A program made the translations under genes and the position numbers. Under the pieces are notes generated by a model. The model did no database searches, was not told where the DNA came from, and saw only the letters and a list, made by a program, of their open reading frames with translations. Shown here piece after piece: positions 33,348 through 42,600 of a stretch of 64,000 bases of DNA. Origin of the DNA: Roseisolibacter agri (lineage in GTDB: Bacteria; Gemmatimonadota; Gemmatimonadetes; Gemmatimonadales; Gemmatimonadaceae); contig NZ_BRXS01000005.1 in NCBI RefSeq assembly GCF_030159095.1, forward strand, positions 434,001 through 498,000, written 5' to 3'. The first letter of the stretch is position 1. Each line of letters opens with the position of its first letter.

Positions 33348-33512
33348 GCGGAGGACGGAACGACGGAGGACGATGACGCGGAAGACGATGAGGCGTGCAA
33401 CGGTGGGGCGGACCCTTCAGGCTCCGAGCTTCGAGGTGGAAGCCGCCGCCCTTCCGTATCGCGCTCCATCGTCGTCCGCCGTTCGGTTCTCCGCCGTTCC
33501 GTCCTCCGCCCC
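33348..33512. repeat. Family B inverted repeat, copy B1 (overlaps coding sequence)
   Basis: Left arm GCGGAGGACGGAACG-type 15-bp units (33349 onwards), right arm the complement (CGTTCCGTCCTCCGC-type, to 33510), around GGCGGACCCTTC and a variable centre. The right two-thirds are read as the last ~32 codons of the acyl-CoA dehydrogenase. Confidence 0.85.
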
Positions 33513-35309
33513 ACCGCGGTCGAGGACCGCGTCCGAGACATCGTAGCCCGCCGCCGCCCGCACGCGCGCCGCCACCGCGCGCCGCGCGTCGTCCACCGCC
33601 TCCGAGCGGCCGCCCAGCAGCTCGCGCTGCGCGCGGAAGCGCTGGCCGCTCTCGACGCAGAACAGGTCGCACAGCGCCAGCTCGTGCGCGCACGCGCCCT
33701 CGCCGCGCTCCTCCAGCAGGCGCTGCGTGCGCGCGATCGTGGCCGAGCGCGCGTACAGCTCGATCGCCATGTTCGCGAGGCGCTCGGTGACCAGCTGCCG
33801 CTCGATGATCTTCTTGCGGTGCGCGAGGATCGCGGCCTGCGCGGCGCCCTTGAGCTCCGCGGTGTGCTTCTCGAGGAAGCGCTTGTGGTGCAGCAGCCGG
33901 CCGTGCAGCCGCACGTCCACGCCGTCCACGGGGCTGCCGAGCGCCGTGCGCACGCGGTCGGTCGCGTAGCCGGCGACGGCGTTGAAGTTCTGGATCGGCT
34001 TGCGCAGCGCCGCGCCCAGCTCCTGCAGCTTCTCCGCCGGCCCCTCGATGCCGTTGAGCGCGATGAACAGCCGCAGCACGTCGTTCGCGCCCTCGAAGAT
34101 CCGGTTGATGCGCGCGTCGCGCAGCATCCGCTCGTACGGATACGGCATCACGTAGCCGCGGCCGCCCGCGACCTGCACCATCTCGTCGGCGGCGCGCCAG
34201 ATCAGCTCACTGTTGAACACCTTCGCCGCCGCCGCTTCGAGCGCCGCGTCGACGTCGCCGCGGTCGAGCGCCGCGCTCAGGTGGCCCACCATCGCGTCGG
34301 CGGCGTACGTCTCCGCGGCCAGCGTGGAGAGCTTGCGCTGCGTGATCTCGAAGCTCGCCAGCGGCGCGCCGAACTGGATGCGCTGCTCGGCGTAGCGCGC
34401 CATCTCGCCGACGATCGCCTTCGCGCCCTGCGCGCAGCCGGCGGCGAGCGACAGGCGGCCGCCGTTCAGCACGTTCACCGCGACCGAGAAGCCCTTGCCC
34501 ACCTGGCCCAGCACGTGGTCCGCGGGCACCGCGCAGCGGTCGAACTCCAGCTCCGCCTGCGTCGAGCCGCGGATGCCGAGCTTGCGCACGGTGCCCACGA
34601 CGCGGAAGCCCGGCATGTCGGGGCGCACGATGAACGCGGTCGGGCGCTGCGCGGGCCTGCCGTCGCGCCCCGTCGTCGGCGTCTGCGCGAACACCGTGAT
34701 GACGCCCGCGCGGTGCGCGAGGCCGATCCAGTGCTTGCGCCCCGTGATGCGCCAGCCACCCTCGCCGTCGGGCTCCGCGCGCGTGACGATGTGCTGCGCG
34801 TCGGAGCCCGTCTCCGGCTCCGTGAGCGCGTACGCGGCCAGCGTCTCGCCGCGCGCGAGGGCGGGGAGGTAGCGCGCCTTCTGCTCGTCGGTGCCGAACA
34901 GCACGAGCGGCTTGCACCCGAGCCCCGCGTGCACGCCGATCACGACGCCGAGCGACGCGTCCATCGCCGCGACCTCGCCGAAGACGCGCGCGTAGCCCGT
35001 GCTGGAGAGTCCGAGCCCGCCGTACTCGCGCGGCACCGTGATGCCCAGCAGCCCCGCCTCGGCCATCGCGCGGATCGTCTCGTCGGGGATCGTCTCCTCG
35101 GCGTCGAAGCGCGCGGAGTCGATGAGGCCCGCGTCGCGCATCGCGTGCGCCGAGGCGATGAGCCGCCGCACCGTGCGCGCCTCGTCCGCGTCGCGCCGCT
35201 CCAGCGGATCGGGGAACGGGAAGAGCAGGGCATCGTGGATCGCGCCCGCGAACAGCCCGCGCAGGAACGAGGGCTTGTCGGGGGCGGCGGACTTGGTGGG
35301 GCTGGGCAT
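33417..35309 (-). CDS. Acyl-CoA dehydrogenase, VLCAD-like, with repeat-encoded C-terminal tail
   Basis: A 630-residue flavoprotein of the very-long-chain type, with a fused C-terminal helical domain. Visible: GLLGITVPREYGGLGLSSTGY, AYALTEPETGSDA, ITGRKHWIGLAHRAG, GIRGSTQAELEFD, VQVAGGRGYVMPYPYERMLRDARINRIFEGAND (in part), where the Glu of FEGAND is the expected catalytic base. The last ~32 residues (GGAEDGTAENRTADDDG onwards) are not part of the family; they are translated from repeat copy B1, and the stop lies in its centre. It should catalyse the first step of long-chain beta-oxidation. Confidence 0.9.
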   Translation of the reverse strand: MPSPTKSAAPDKPSFLRGLFAGAIHDALLFPFPDPLERRDADEARTVRRLIASAHAMRDAGLIDSARFDAEETIPDETIRAMAEAGLLGITVPREYGGLGLSSTGYARVFGEVAAMDASLGVVIGVHAGLGCKPLVLFGTDEQKARYLPALARGETLAAYALTEPETGSDAQHIVTRAEPDGEGGWRITGRKHWIGLAHRAGVITVFAQTPTTGRDGRPAQRPTAFIVRPDMPGFRVVGTVRKLGIRGSTQAELEFDRCAVPADHVLGQVGKGFSVAVNVLNGGRLSLAAGCAQGAKAIVGEMARYAEQRIQFGAPLASFEITQRKLSTLAAETYAADAMVGHLSAALDRGDVDAALEAAAAKVFNSELIWRAADEMVQVAGGRGYVMPYPYERMLRDARINRIFEGANDVLRLFIALNGIEGPAEKLQELGAALRKPIQNFNAVAGYATDRVRTALGSPVDGVDVRLHGRLLHHKRFLEKHTAELKGAAQAAILAHRKKIIERQLVTERLANMAIELYARSATIARTQRLLEERGEGACAHELALCDLFCVESGQRFRAQRELLGGRSEAVDDARRAVAARVRAAAGYDVSDAVLDRGGAEDGTAENRTADDDGARYGRAAASTSKLGA

Positions 35310-35402
35310 GGGCTCGGTCGCGAACGGGGAGTACGGCGGTGCCCGCCACGGAGGGCAGGATGCGCGCCGATCGGGAAGGTGGATCGTGCGCGTCCGAAAA
35401 GC

Positions 35403-35434
35403 GACGAGGCCCCGCCATTCGGCGGGGCCTCGTC
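35403..35434 (-). terminator. Terminator of the BIG2 lipoprotein gene
   Basis: Perfect 14-bp stem GACGAGGCCCCGCC / GGCGGGGCCTCGTC with a 4-nt loop, 35 nt past the stop. The minus-strand side reads into CGCTTTTCGG, a short T-run. Confidence 0.75.
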
Positions 35435-35468
35435 ATCGTGCCGGTGTGGGGCGCGTCCGCCAGGCGTG

Positions 35469-37244
35469 TCAGGGCCTCGCGGGAAGCTGCCGCACCGACA
35501 CCGTCGTGGCGCTCACGGTGACCTGGAGCTCGGCGGGCTGCCCTTCGGGCTGGTTGCCGGCGGTCACCGCCTGGAAGGTGATCGTCGTCGTACCGGCGCT
35601 GATGGCCTGCACCCGTCCGGTCCCGTCGGCGACCGCGACGCCCGGGTTGCTGGACGTGGCGGCGATGGTGCGGCCGAACAGCTGGTTGCCCGCCGCGTCG
35701 CGCGCCACCAGCGAGACCAGCGTCGCCTGGCCGACACGCAGCGAGACCGTCGTCGGCGCGACCTCGACGCGGGCGACCGGCGTGGCGAAGACGTTGAACA
35801 GCCCGGCGTCCCCGACCTCGCCATCGATGGGCCGGCCGGGCACCCGCTCGACGATCGCCGTGATCTGCACCTGCCCCGGATTGATCGCGGTGGCGAGGCC
35901 CGTCGACGCGTTGATCGACACGATCGCGGAGTTGGAGCTCGTCCACCGCACGGTGCGGTCGGTCAGCACGCGGTTCAGCGAGTCGAGCACCTGTGCCGTG
36001 TACTGCACCGTCGTACCCGGGTTCCCGTCGACCGTCTTGGTGTTGATGCGCACCGCGCCGACCGGGATCGCGGTGACGGTCGCCGTCGTCCTTCGCTCGA
36101 TCGAGTCGATGCGGACGGTGATGTCCGTCGTGCCCGGCTTGAGCGGCTGGATGATCCCGGTGGCGCTGTTGATCGTCAGGACGGTGGGATCGACGGCCGT
36201 GAAGCGCACGAGGCGGCCCGCCGTCGACAGCTGCCGGTTGAGGCTGTCCAGCGCCGTCGCCTGCAGCCCGTTCTGTGCGCCCACGCGGAACACGGGCGCC
36301 TGCGGCAGCAGCACCTCGACGACCGGGATCTTCGTGACCTGCACGACCTGCGTGCCGGTGACGTTGTCCGCGGTGACGGTGATCGTCGCCGTGCCCTCGC
36401 GGTTGGCGGTCAGCACGCCCGACGGGTCGATGCTGAGCACCGCGTTGTCGGACGAGCTGTAGCCGAAGACGCGGCCGGCGGACGGGATGACCGACCCGTC
36501 GGCCCGGCGCAGCACCACGTTCACGGACACGCGCTCGGTCTCGCGCAGCGGCGAGCGCACGCTCGGCTCCACCCGGGCGGGCGTCTCGTTCTCGACGATG
36601 ACGTTGAAGTCCCGCTGCGTCACGCCGTTGATCGTGACGCGGAGGACCGCGGTCCCGACGTTCAGCCCGTTGAGCGCGCAGTTGGTGCCCGAGGCCGCGG
36701 CGCCGAGGACGGTCGGCGTGCTGCTCTGGCAGGCGACGGTGTAGCCGGTGAGCAGCTGCCCGTTGCTGCCGAGGGCGCGGATCGCGACCGTCGTCGTGCT
36801 GCCGACGCGCACGCGCGGGAAGGGCGGGTCGAGCTGGACCTCGTTCGCGGGCGGCGGCGTCACGGTGATCTGCGCCGAGTCGCGCTTGCCGCCGGCCTCG
36901 CCGATGACCCAAGCGGTACCCGCCTTGACGCCGATCACCGTGCCGGTGCCCGAGCCGCTCACGGTCGCGACGCTGGGGTCGGACGAGGTGAGGCGCACGA
37001 TCCGCTGCCGGTGCGTGATCAACGCGCCGCTCTTCTCGAACGACTCGCCGGTGACCGGGACGCTGGCGCCCGCGGCGACGCTCGACGAGCCGAGCGTGAC
37101 GCGCACGCGGTCGACGTTCGGCACGCCGGTGATCCACGAGCACCCCGCCAGCGCGAGGACGGCCGCGGCCGATGCGAGGGATCGCGCGACGCGCGGGCCG
37201 ACCGTCCGCCGGCCACCGGCCGGCGAGGGGACCAAGTACCGCAT
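35469..37244 (-). CDS. Multi-BIG2-domain lipoprotein
   Basis: A 591-residue exported lipoprotein. Signal peptide with lipobox LAGC (about residues 33-36). At least five bacterial Ig-like repeats follow, each with a V/I-x-W/F-T/S-S-D/S-N/D-P-x-V strand and a G.A.ITV.. strand: RLTSSDPSVATVSGSG, FGYSSSDNAVLSIDPSG, RFTAVDPTVLTINSATG, RWTSSNSAIVSINASTG and AATSSNPGVAVADGTG. Such tandem BIG2 chains form surface stalks or adhesins. GGAG 6 nt upstream supports ATG 37244. The upstream 420 bp hold repeat B2. Confidence 0.85.
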   Translation of the reverse strand: MRYLVPSPAGGRRTVGPRVARSLASAAAVLALAGCSWITGVPNVDRVRVTLGSSSVAAGASVPVTGESFEKSGALITHRQRIVRLTSSDPSVATVSGSGTGTVIGVKAGTAWVIGEAGGKRDSAQITVTPPPANEVQLDPPFPRVRVGSTTTVAIRALGSNGQLLTGYTVACQSSTPTVLGAAASGTNCALNGLNVGTAVLRVTINGVTQRDFNVIVENETPARVEPSVRSPLRETERVSVNVVLRRADGSVIPSAGRVFGYSSSDNAVLSIDPSGVLTANREGTATITVTADNVTGTQVVQVTKIPVVEVLLPQAPVFRVGAQNGLQATALDSLNRQLSTAGRLVRFTAVDPTVLTINSATGIIQPLKPGTTDITVRIDSIERRTTATVTAIPVGAVRINTKTVDGNPGTTVQYTAQVLDSLNRVLTDRTVRWTSSNSAIVSINASTGLATAINPGQVQITAIVERVPGRPIDGEVGDAGLFNVFATPVARVEVAPTTVSLRVGQATLVSLVARDAAGNQLFGRTIAATSSNPGVAVADGTGRVQAISAGTTTITFQAVTAGNQPEGQPAELQVTVSATTVSVRQLPARP

Positions 37245-37479
37245 GCTGCTCCGAAAGCTGAGGTGAGCCGTCCGTGGGCGCGACGCGGCCTCGCGACGCT
37301 GCGGCACGGCACGGCGCCGGCCGTCCGGGTGGACCCGGTCGGCGCGGCGGATCTGGCGTCTAGGTTAGTACGGCGCGGTGGCGGTCACAACGAGAAATGC
37401 GTGCCCCCGTGGCGGCGGTCACGGACCGCAGCACCCGCGTATACCCTCCCGAGAGGAGTATCGGCACCCGGCGGGCGTG
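37245..37479. other. Divergent upstream region of the BIG2 lipoprotein gene
   Basis: A 235-nt spacer with no convincing gene. On the minus strand GTACTAACCTAGACG (around 37375-37355) is the most AT-rich spot and may hold this gene's promoter. Confidence 0.35.
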
Positions 37480-37647
37480 GTGAAGCGGAGGACGGAACCG
37501 CGGAGGACGGAACGGCGGACGACGATGGGGCGTGAAACGGAAAGGCGGACCTTTCGAGCTTGACGCTCGGGGCCGGAGGGGCCGCCCTGTCGTCTCACGC
37601 CGTTCCGTCCTCCGCTTCACCGTCCTCCGCCGTTCCGTCCTCCGCCC
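37480..37647. repeat. Family B inverted repeat, copy B2
   Basis: Three 15-bp GCGGAGGACGGAACC-type units, then GCGTGAAACGGAAAGGCGGAC. The centre is followed by the complementary arm ending CCGTCCTCCGCCCC. It sits between divergent genes, and its right end touches the crcB -10. Confidence 0.85.
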
Positions 37648-37649
37648 CT

Positions 37650-37655
37650 TAGTTT
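37650..37655 (+). promoter_or_regulatory. Leaderless -10 box of crcB
   Basis: TAGTTT, then CTGCCCC (7 nt), then ATG 37663. The TTAG belongs to the edge of repeat B2. Confidence 0.55.
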
Positions 37656-37662
37656 CTGCCCC

Positions 37663-38058
37663 ATGCAAGCCACCCCCGCCCCCGCCGCCCTCCTGCTCGT
37701 CGCCGCCGGCGGCGCCGCCGGGTCGGTCGCGCGCTTCCTGCTCACGCGGGCCCTCGCCGGGGCCTCGGCCGGGTTCCCGGTGGGGACGCTCGCCATCAAC
37801 GTCGCCGGGTCGCTCCTGCTGGGCGTCGTGCTCGCCGCCGCGCCCGAGCGCCCCGACGCCGCCGCGCGCCTGCTGGTCGGCGTCGGCGTCTGCGGGGGCT
37901 TCACCACCTTCTCCGCCTTCAGCGCCGAGGTGGTCGCGCTGGCCGGACGCGGCGCGTACGCGCGCGCGGCGCTCTACGCGTCCGCCAGCGTCGTCCTCGG
38001 CGTCCTCGCGACCGTCGCCGGGCTCGCGCTCGGCCGCACGCTCGCGGGGCCGCGCTGA
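37663..38058 (+). CDS. crcB: Fluoride ion channel CrcB/Fluc
   Basis: A 131-residue, four-helix inner-membrane protein that exports fluoride as a dual-topology dimer. Signatures are complete: GGAAGSVARFLL (helix 1), FPVGTLAINVAGSLLLG (helix 2, with the conserved Asn) and GVCGGFTTFSAFSAEV (helix 3 break and phenylalanine box). Its start directly follows a leaderless -10, so no room exists for the fluoride riboswitch often found upstream of crcB. Confidence 0.93.
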   Translation: MQATPAPAALLLVAAGGAAGSVARFLLTRALAGASAGFPVGTLAINVAGSLLLGVVLAAAPERPDAAARLLVGVGVCGGFTTFSAFSAEVVALAGRGAYARAALYASASVVLGVLATVAGLALGRTLAGPR

Positions 38059-38059
38059 T

Positions 38060-38155
38060 CCCGCCCGCTCGTTCCCGCTCCACCGTTCTCCGCATCGTCG
38101 TCGTCCGTCGTATCGTCCTCCGCCTCACCGTTCCCCGCCTCTCCGTTCTCCACCA
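38060..38155. repeat. Family B half element, copy B3
   Basis: Only the right-arm type is present: repeated CCACCGTTCTCCGC / CGTATCGTCCTCCGCCTC units fill nearly all of the crcB-peptidase spacer. No facing left arm was found. Confidence 0.7.
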
Positions 38156-38157
38156 CC

Positions 38158-39531
38158 ATGTCCCGCGACCTCGCCGCCTTCTTCGACGCCAACGCCGCGC
38201 GCGTGCGCGACGAGCTGTTCGACTTCCTGCGCATCCCCAGCGTCAGCGCGCGCTCGGAGCACGACGCCGACACGCGCCGCGCGGCGGCGTGGCTGCAGGG
38301 CGCGCTCGAGACGGTCGGGCTGCGCGCGGAGACCATCGACACGCCGGGCCACCCGATCGTGCTCGGCGAGCGGCGCGAGGCGGGCGCCGGGAAGCCCACG
38401 CTGCTGATCTACGGCCACTACGACGTGCAGCCCGCCGAGCCGCTGGAGCTGTGGGACTCGCCGGCGTTCGAGCCGACGATCCGCGACGGCAACGTCTACG
38501 CGCGCGGCAGCGTGGACGACAAGGGCCAGCTCTTCCTGCACGTGAAGGCGCTCGAAGCGCACCTCAAGGTGCGCGGCACGCTGCCGGTGAACGTCATCGT
38601 GCTGGCCGAGGGCGAGGAGGAGGTGGGGAGCGTCAACCTCGAGGCGTTCATCGAGGCGAACCGCGAGCGCCTGGCCTGCGACGCGGTCGTCATCTCCGAC
38701 TCGGCGATGTTCGCGAAGGGGATCCCGTCGATCCTCTCGTCACTGCGCGGCATGGCGTACTTCCAGATCGACGTGCAGGGGCCCGCGGGCGACCTGCACT
38801 CGGGCAGCTACGGCGGCGCGGTCGTGAACCCGGCGATGGCGCTCGCGCGCATCCTCGCGACGATGCACGACGAGACGGGGAAGGTCGCGATCCCGGGCTT
38901 CTACGACGACGTGCGCCCGTTCCCCGACGCGGTGCGGGCGCAGATGCGCGGCCTCCCGTTCGACGAGGAGCACTTCCGCGCCGAGACGGGCGCGCCGGCG
39001 CTCGGCGGCGAGACGGGGTACACGGTGCTGGAGCGGCTGTGGACGCGTCCGACGTGCGAGGTGAACGGGCTGCTGAGCGGCTACACGGGCGAGGGCGCGA
39101 AGACGGTGCTCCCCGCGAAGGCGATGGCGAAGGTCAGCTGCCGCCTCGTGCCGGACCAGGACCCGAAGCGCATCGAGGCGCTGATGCAGGCGCACGTCGC
39201 GCGCGTCGCGCCGGCCGGTGTGACGGTGACCGCGACGCACCTCCACGGCGGCCGCCCCTGGCGCGCGGACCTCGGCGGGCCGCTGTTCGACGCGGCGAAG
39301 GTCGCGCTGGCCGAGGTGTTCGGCCGCGAGCCGGTGGTGACGGGCGAGGGCGGCTCGATCCCGGTCGTCGGCGACTTCGAGCGCGTGCTCGGCGCGCCGG
39401 TGCTGCTGGTCGGCTTCGGGCTGCCGGGCGAGAACGCGCACGCGCCGAACGAGTGGATGTCGTTGGAGAACTACGACAAGGGCATGCGCGCCATGGCGAG
39501 ACTCTATGACGTCTACGGCGGGAGCCGATAA
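38158..39531 (+). CDS. M20 family zinc dipeptidase
   Basis: A 457-residue cytosolic metallopeptidase of the M20 (CNDP-like) group. Zinc ligands and catalytic residues: LIYGHYDVQPAEP (His-x-Asp), ARGSVDDKGQ (bridging Asp), the catalytic base in LAEGEEEVGS (Glu-Glu), VISDSAMF (Asp) and the C-terminal His in NAHAPNEWM. The lid/dimerisation domain lies between (DLHSGSYGGAVVNP). It probably cleaves dipeptides or N-acyl amino acids. Its TAA stop is the first base of repeat B4. Confidence 0.92.
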   Translation: MSRDLAAFFDANAARVRDELFDFLRIPSVSARSEHDADTRRAAAWLQGALETVGLRAETIDTPGHPIVLGERREAGAGKPTLLIYGHYDVQPAEPLELWDSPAFEPTIRDGNVYARGSVDDKGQLFLHVKALEAHLKVRGTLPVNVIVLAEGEEEVGSVNLEAFIEANRERLACDAVVISDSAMFAKGIPSILSSLRGMAYFQIDVQGPAGDLHSGSYGGAVVNPAMALARILATMHDETGKVAIPGFYDDVRPFPDAVRAQMRGLPFDEEHFRAETGAPALGGETGYTVLERLWTRPTCEVNGLLSGYTGEGAKTVLPAKAMAKVSCRLVPDQDPKRIEALMQAHVARVAPAGVTVTATHLHGGRPWRADLGGPLFDAAKVALAEVFGREPVVTGEGGSIPVVGDFERVLGAPVLLVGFGLPGENAHAPNEWMSLENYDKGMRAMARLYDVYGGSR

Positions 39532-39683
39532 GGCGGAGAACGATACGGCGGAGGACGATACGGCGTGAAACGGAAAGGCGGACCCTGCGAGCTTGAAGCC
39601 TCAAGCCGAGGGGTCCGCCTTCTCGTTTCACGCTCCATCGTCTTCCGCGTCTTCGTCCTCCGCCGTTCCGTCCTCCGCCTTTC
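39531..39683. repeat. Family B inverted repeat, copy B4
   Basis: TAAGGCGGAG at the left edge, two 15-bp units, GCGTGAAACGGAAAGGCGGAC and its complement GTCCGCCTTCTCGTTTCACGC. The right arm ends CCGTCCTCCGCC. It lies between two convergent genes. Confidence 0.88.
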
Positions 39684-39690
39684 CGTGCGC

Positions 39691-42600
39691 TCAGAAGCGC
39701 CAGCGGCGCACCAGGAACAACCCCAGCGCATTCTTCGCCTCCACGTTCTCCGCCGGCGCCAGCGACGGCTCGGGCAGGAAGAAGCGGGGCTGCCACGCGG
39801 ACTCCAGGCTGAAGCCCGGGAGACGCGCGAAGCGGTACTCGACGCGGAAGCCGGGGATCGGGGGCTTGCTCGTGTAGAACGCCGGCGTTGCCTGCAGGCC
39901 GACGAACAGCTGCCGGTTGAAGTACTTGCCGAACTCGATCTGCGTGCCCTTCAGCACCGTCTCGAGCCCGGAGAGCTCGACGAACTGCTCCGGCGGCAGG
40001 TCGGGGACCGGCGTGATGTTCAGCACGTCCGCGCCCAGCGAGCGGCCGAGGCGTGCCTCGCTCGCGTCCGCGAGCACGCCGAGCGCGACGCCGGCGAGCT
40101 GCTTGCTCGCGAGCGATGCCGTGGCGCCGATCGGCACGCCGCCCGACGAGCTGCCGGCCACGCTCGACCCGCCGACCTGCAGCAGCGAGCCGCTCTCGCT
40201 GCCGAACGCGAGGTAGCTGAGCAGGTCCGTCTGCGCGATGGGCGGCTGCGCGTCGCTCTCCAGCGCGATGCGCGGCGCCAGCACCGTCCCGCCGATCTGG
40301 ATGCGGATCACGAGCGGCTCGCGCGCCGCCTGCTTCACCTCGTACTCGGCCGTGATCTGCAGGTTCGGGTTCAGCTCCTGCGAGCCGACGAACGTCGCCG
40401 AGCCGCGCTTCACCTGGAAGCGCTTGCTGAGGAAGGTGTACTGGCCGCGCTCCGTGACGACGATGCCGTCGAGCACGATCGCCTGCTTCGCGCGGTCCAC
40501 GCGCAGCCGCAGGTCGCCGTCGCTGTAGACCTCGACGTTCGCCTCGCGCGAGCGCACCCACGTGTCGCGGTCGACGCCGACGAACAGGTCCATGCGCAGG
40601 TTCTCGAGCAGCGGCGACTGCGCGGGGATCAGCTCCCCGACGTCGAGGCGCGTCGTGTCGATGACCGCGAACACCGCCGGGTCGCCCGCCTTCAGCACCT
40701 GCTTCTTGTCCGACTCCGGCACGTAGATCACGCCGCCCAGCACGCGCGCGCCGCCGCTCACGAACACGCGGTCGAACGGGCCGTACATCGAGATCTGCGC
40801 GCTCGCGTCCACGCGCCCCTGCTCGTTGTCCAGCACGCGGGCGCGGTCGGCGATCAGCCGCACGTCGAACGACGGCTTGGTCGCGTCCGCGATGCCGATG
40901 CCGCCGCGGATCGCCAGCGGCCCGCGGCGCCGCGTCATCGTGTAGCCGACGATCGAGTCGATCACCACCGTGTCGCCGCGCAGGTGCACCGTGCCCAGCG
41001 CGTCGCGCAGCTGCGTGCCCGTCGCCGTCAGCCGCAGCGACGCGTCGGCGAGCTGCAGGTCGCCCGTGGCGACGGGCTTCTTCAGCGGGCCGCGCACCGA
41101 CAGCGTGCCGGCCGCCGTGCCGCGCACGTCCGACACCGCGTCGGTGAAGCGCGACGCCAGGTCGAGCGGCAGCGAGTCGAGGCGCGCGTCCACCGTGACC
41201 TGCGCGTTCTCCGCCAGCCGCGGACCCGTGACGCCCTGCAGCGCGAGGTTGATCGGCAGCGAGCCCGTGGCCGTCAGCACCGGCCGCGGCCCGCGCGTCA
41301 CCTCGGCGTTCCCGCGCAGGCGCGCGTCCGCGTAGTCCACCGTGGCGCGGATGTCGGGCACCTCGGTGCCGCGGTACTGCGCGCCGGCGACCGTCGCCGT
41401 GCCCCTGATGACGGGCGCCGCGGCCGTGCCCTGCAGCGTCGCGTCGAGCGACACGCGGCCGGTCATCGCGACGTCGCTCTGCACGAGGCCGAGCGCGTCG
41501 CCGATCTCGAAGTCGCGCACGGCGACGCGCAGGTCGGCGGGACCGGTCGTCGGCAGCTTGCCGTCCACGAACAGGCGGCCCGTCGCGCCGTTGGTGAGCT
41601 CGATCGTCTCGACCTCGATCCCCGGCTGGCCCCAGCGCACGGCGCCCGGCCGCGTCGCGGCCCACAGCGTCGAGTCGAAGCGCAGGCGCAGCTGCGAGAA
41701 CGTCGCCTCGCGGCGGTCGGGGAAGATCGCGTAGTCGGCGCGCAGGTCGTACGAGCGGCCGACGTCCTGGAACACCGCGACGACGCCGGTGCCGCTGCTC
41801 GTGCCCACCGCGTCGGGGCGCCACGTGGCGCGCGCGTCCACGCTGTCGAGCGCGAAGCCGCTGACCCGCACCGAGTCCGCCACCGCGGCGACGGCGAGCG
41901 CGCTGCCCGGCGTGCGCGCGCCGAGCCAGTTGTACGCGACGCGCGCGCGGCCGACCTGGTTGCCCAGCGCGACCAGCTGCGTGGCGCCCGCGCGGCCGCG
42001 CAGGTCGAAGTTCTCGATCGAGCCGCTGATGCGCCCCGCCGCGAACACGGAGCCCGAGAGCGAGTCCTTGGGGATGCTGGGCGCGGTGTCGACCGTCACG
42101 CGCGGCACCGGCGCCGAGTCGCCCGCGGCCACCGCCACCATCGTGCGGCGCGCCCGCGCGGCCGAGTCGGCGCGCGCCTTCGCGAGCTGCTGTGCTGCGA
42201 GCAGCGGGCGCGGCGCGACGGCGCCCGTGTCGCGCGGCAGGTAGCGCGCGATCGCCGGCAGCGAGTCGATCGCGATGCGGTAGTCGAGCGTGCCGCTGCG
42301 CGTCCCCGTGAGGCCGAACGAGCCCCGCAGGTCGGCCGCGGTGCCCGGCGCGCGCACGGTGAACGTGTCCACCTGCGCGATGCCCTGCGCGGCGCGCAGC
42401 CGGATGCGCGACGAGTCGACCGCGATCGTGTCGATGGTGCTGGTCGTGATGTCCGCGGCGACGGTGCTGGTGAGCGTCGCCGGGTCGGTGCCGCGCCCGC
42501 GCGCGGCGAAGCGGCCCGTGAGCGACGTGCGCGGCGCCTTCGCCACCACCGCGTTGGCGTTGAACAGCGTCGTCGTCACCAGCATGTCGTAGCCGATGAC

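Noticed and set aside
32289-37535. A very long open frame on the plus strand opposite the TonB receptor, acyl-CoA dehydrogenase and BIG2 gene
   Set aside because: The opposite strand encodes well-recognised families through the same stretch. The plus frame has runs of Arg/His/Ala typical of antisense reading of GC-rich codons, no domain, and passes through repeats.
37480-37647. Tandem 15-bp units considered as a CRISPR or direct-repeat array
   Set aside because: The units are contiguous without unique spacers, arranged as facing arms of an inverted repeat, and no cas genes are present.
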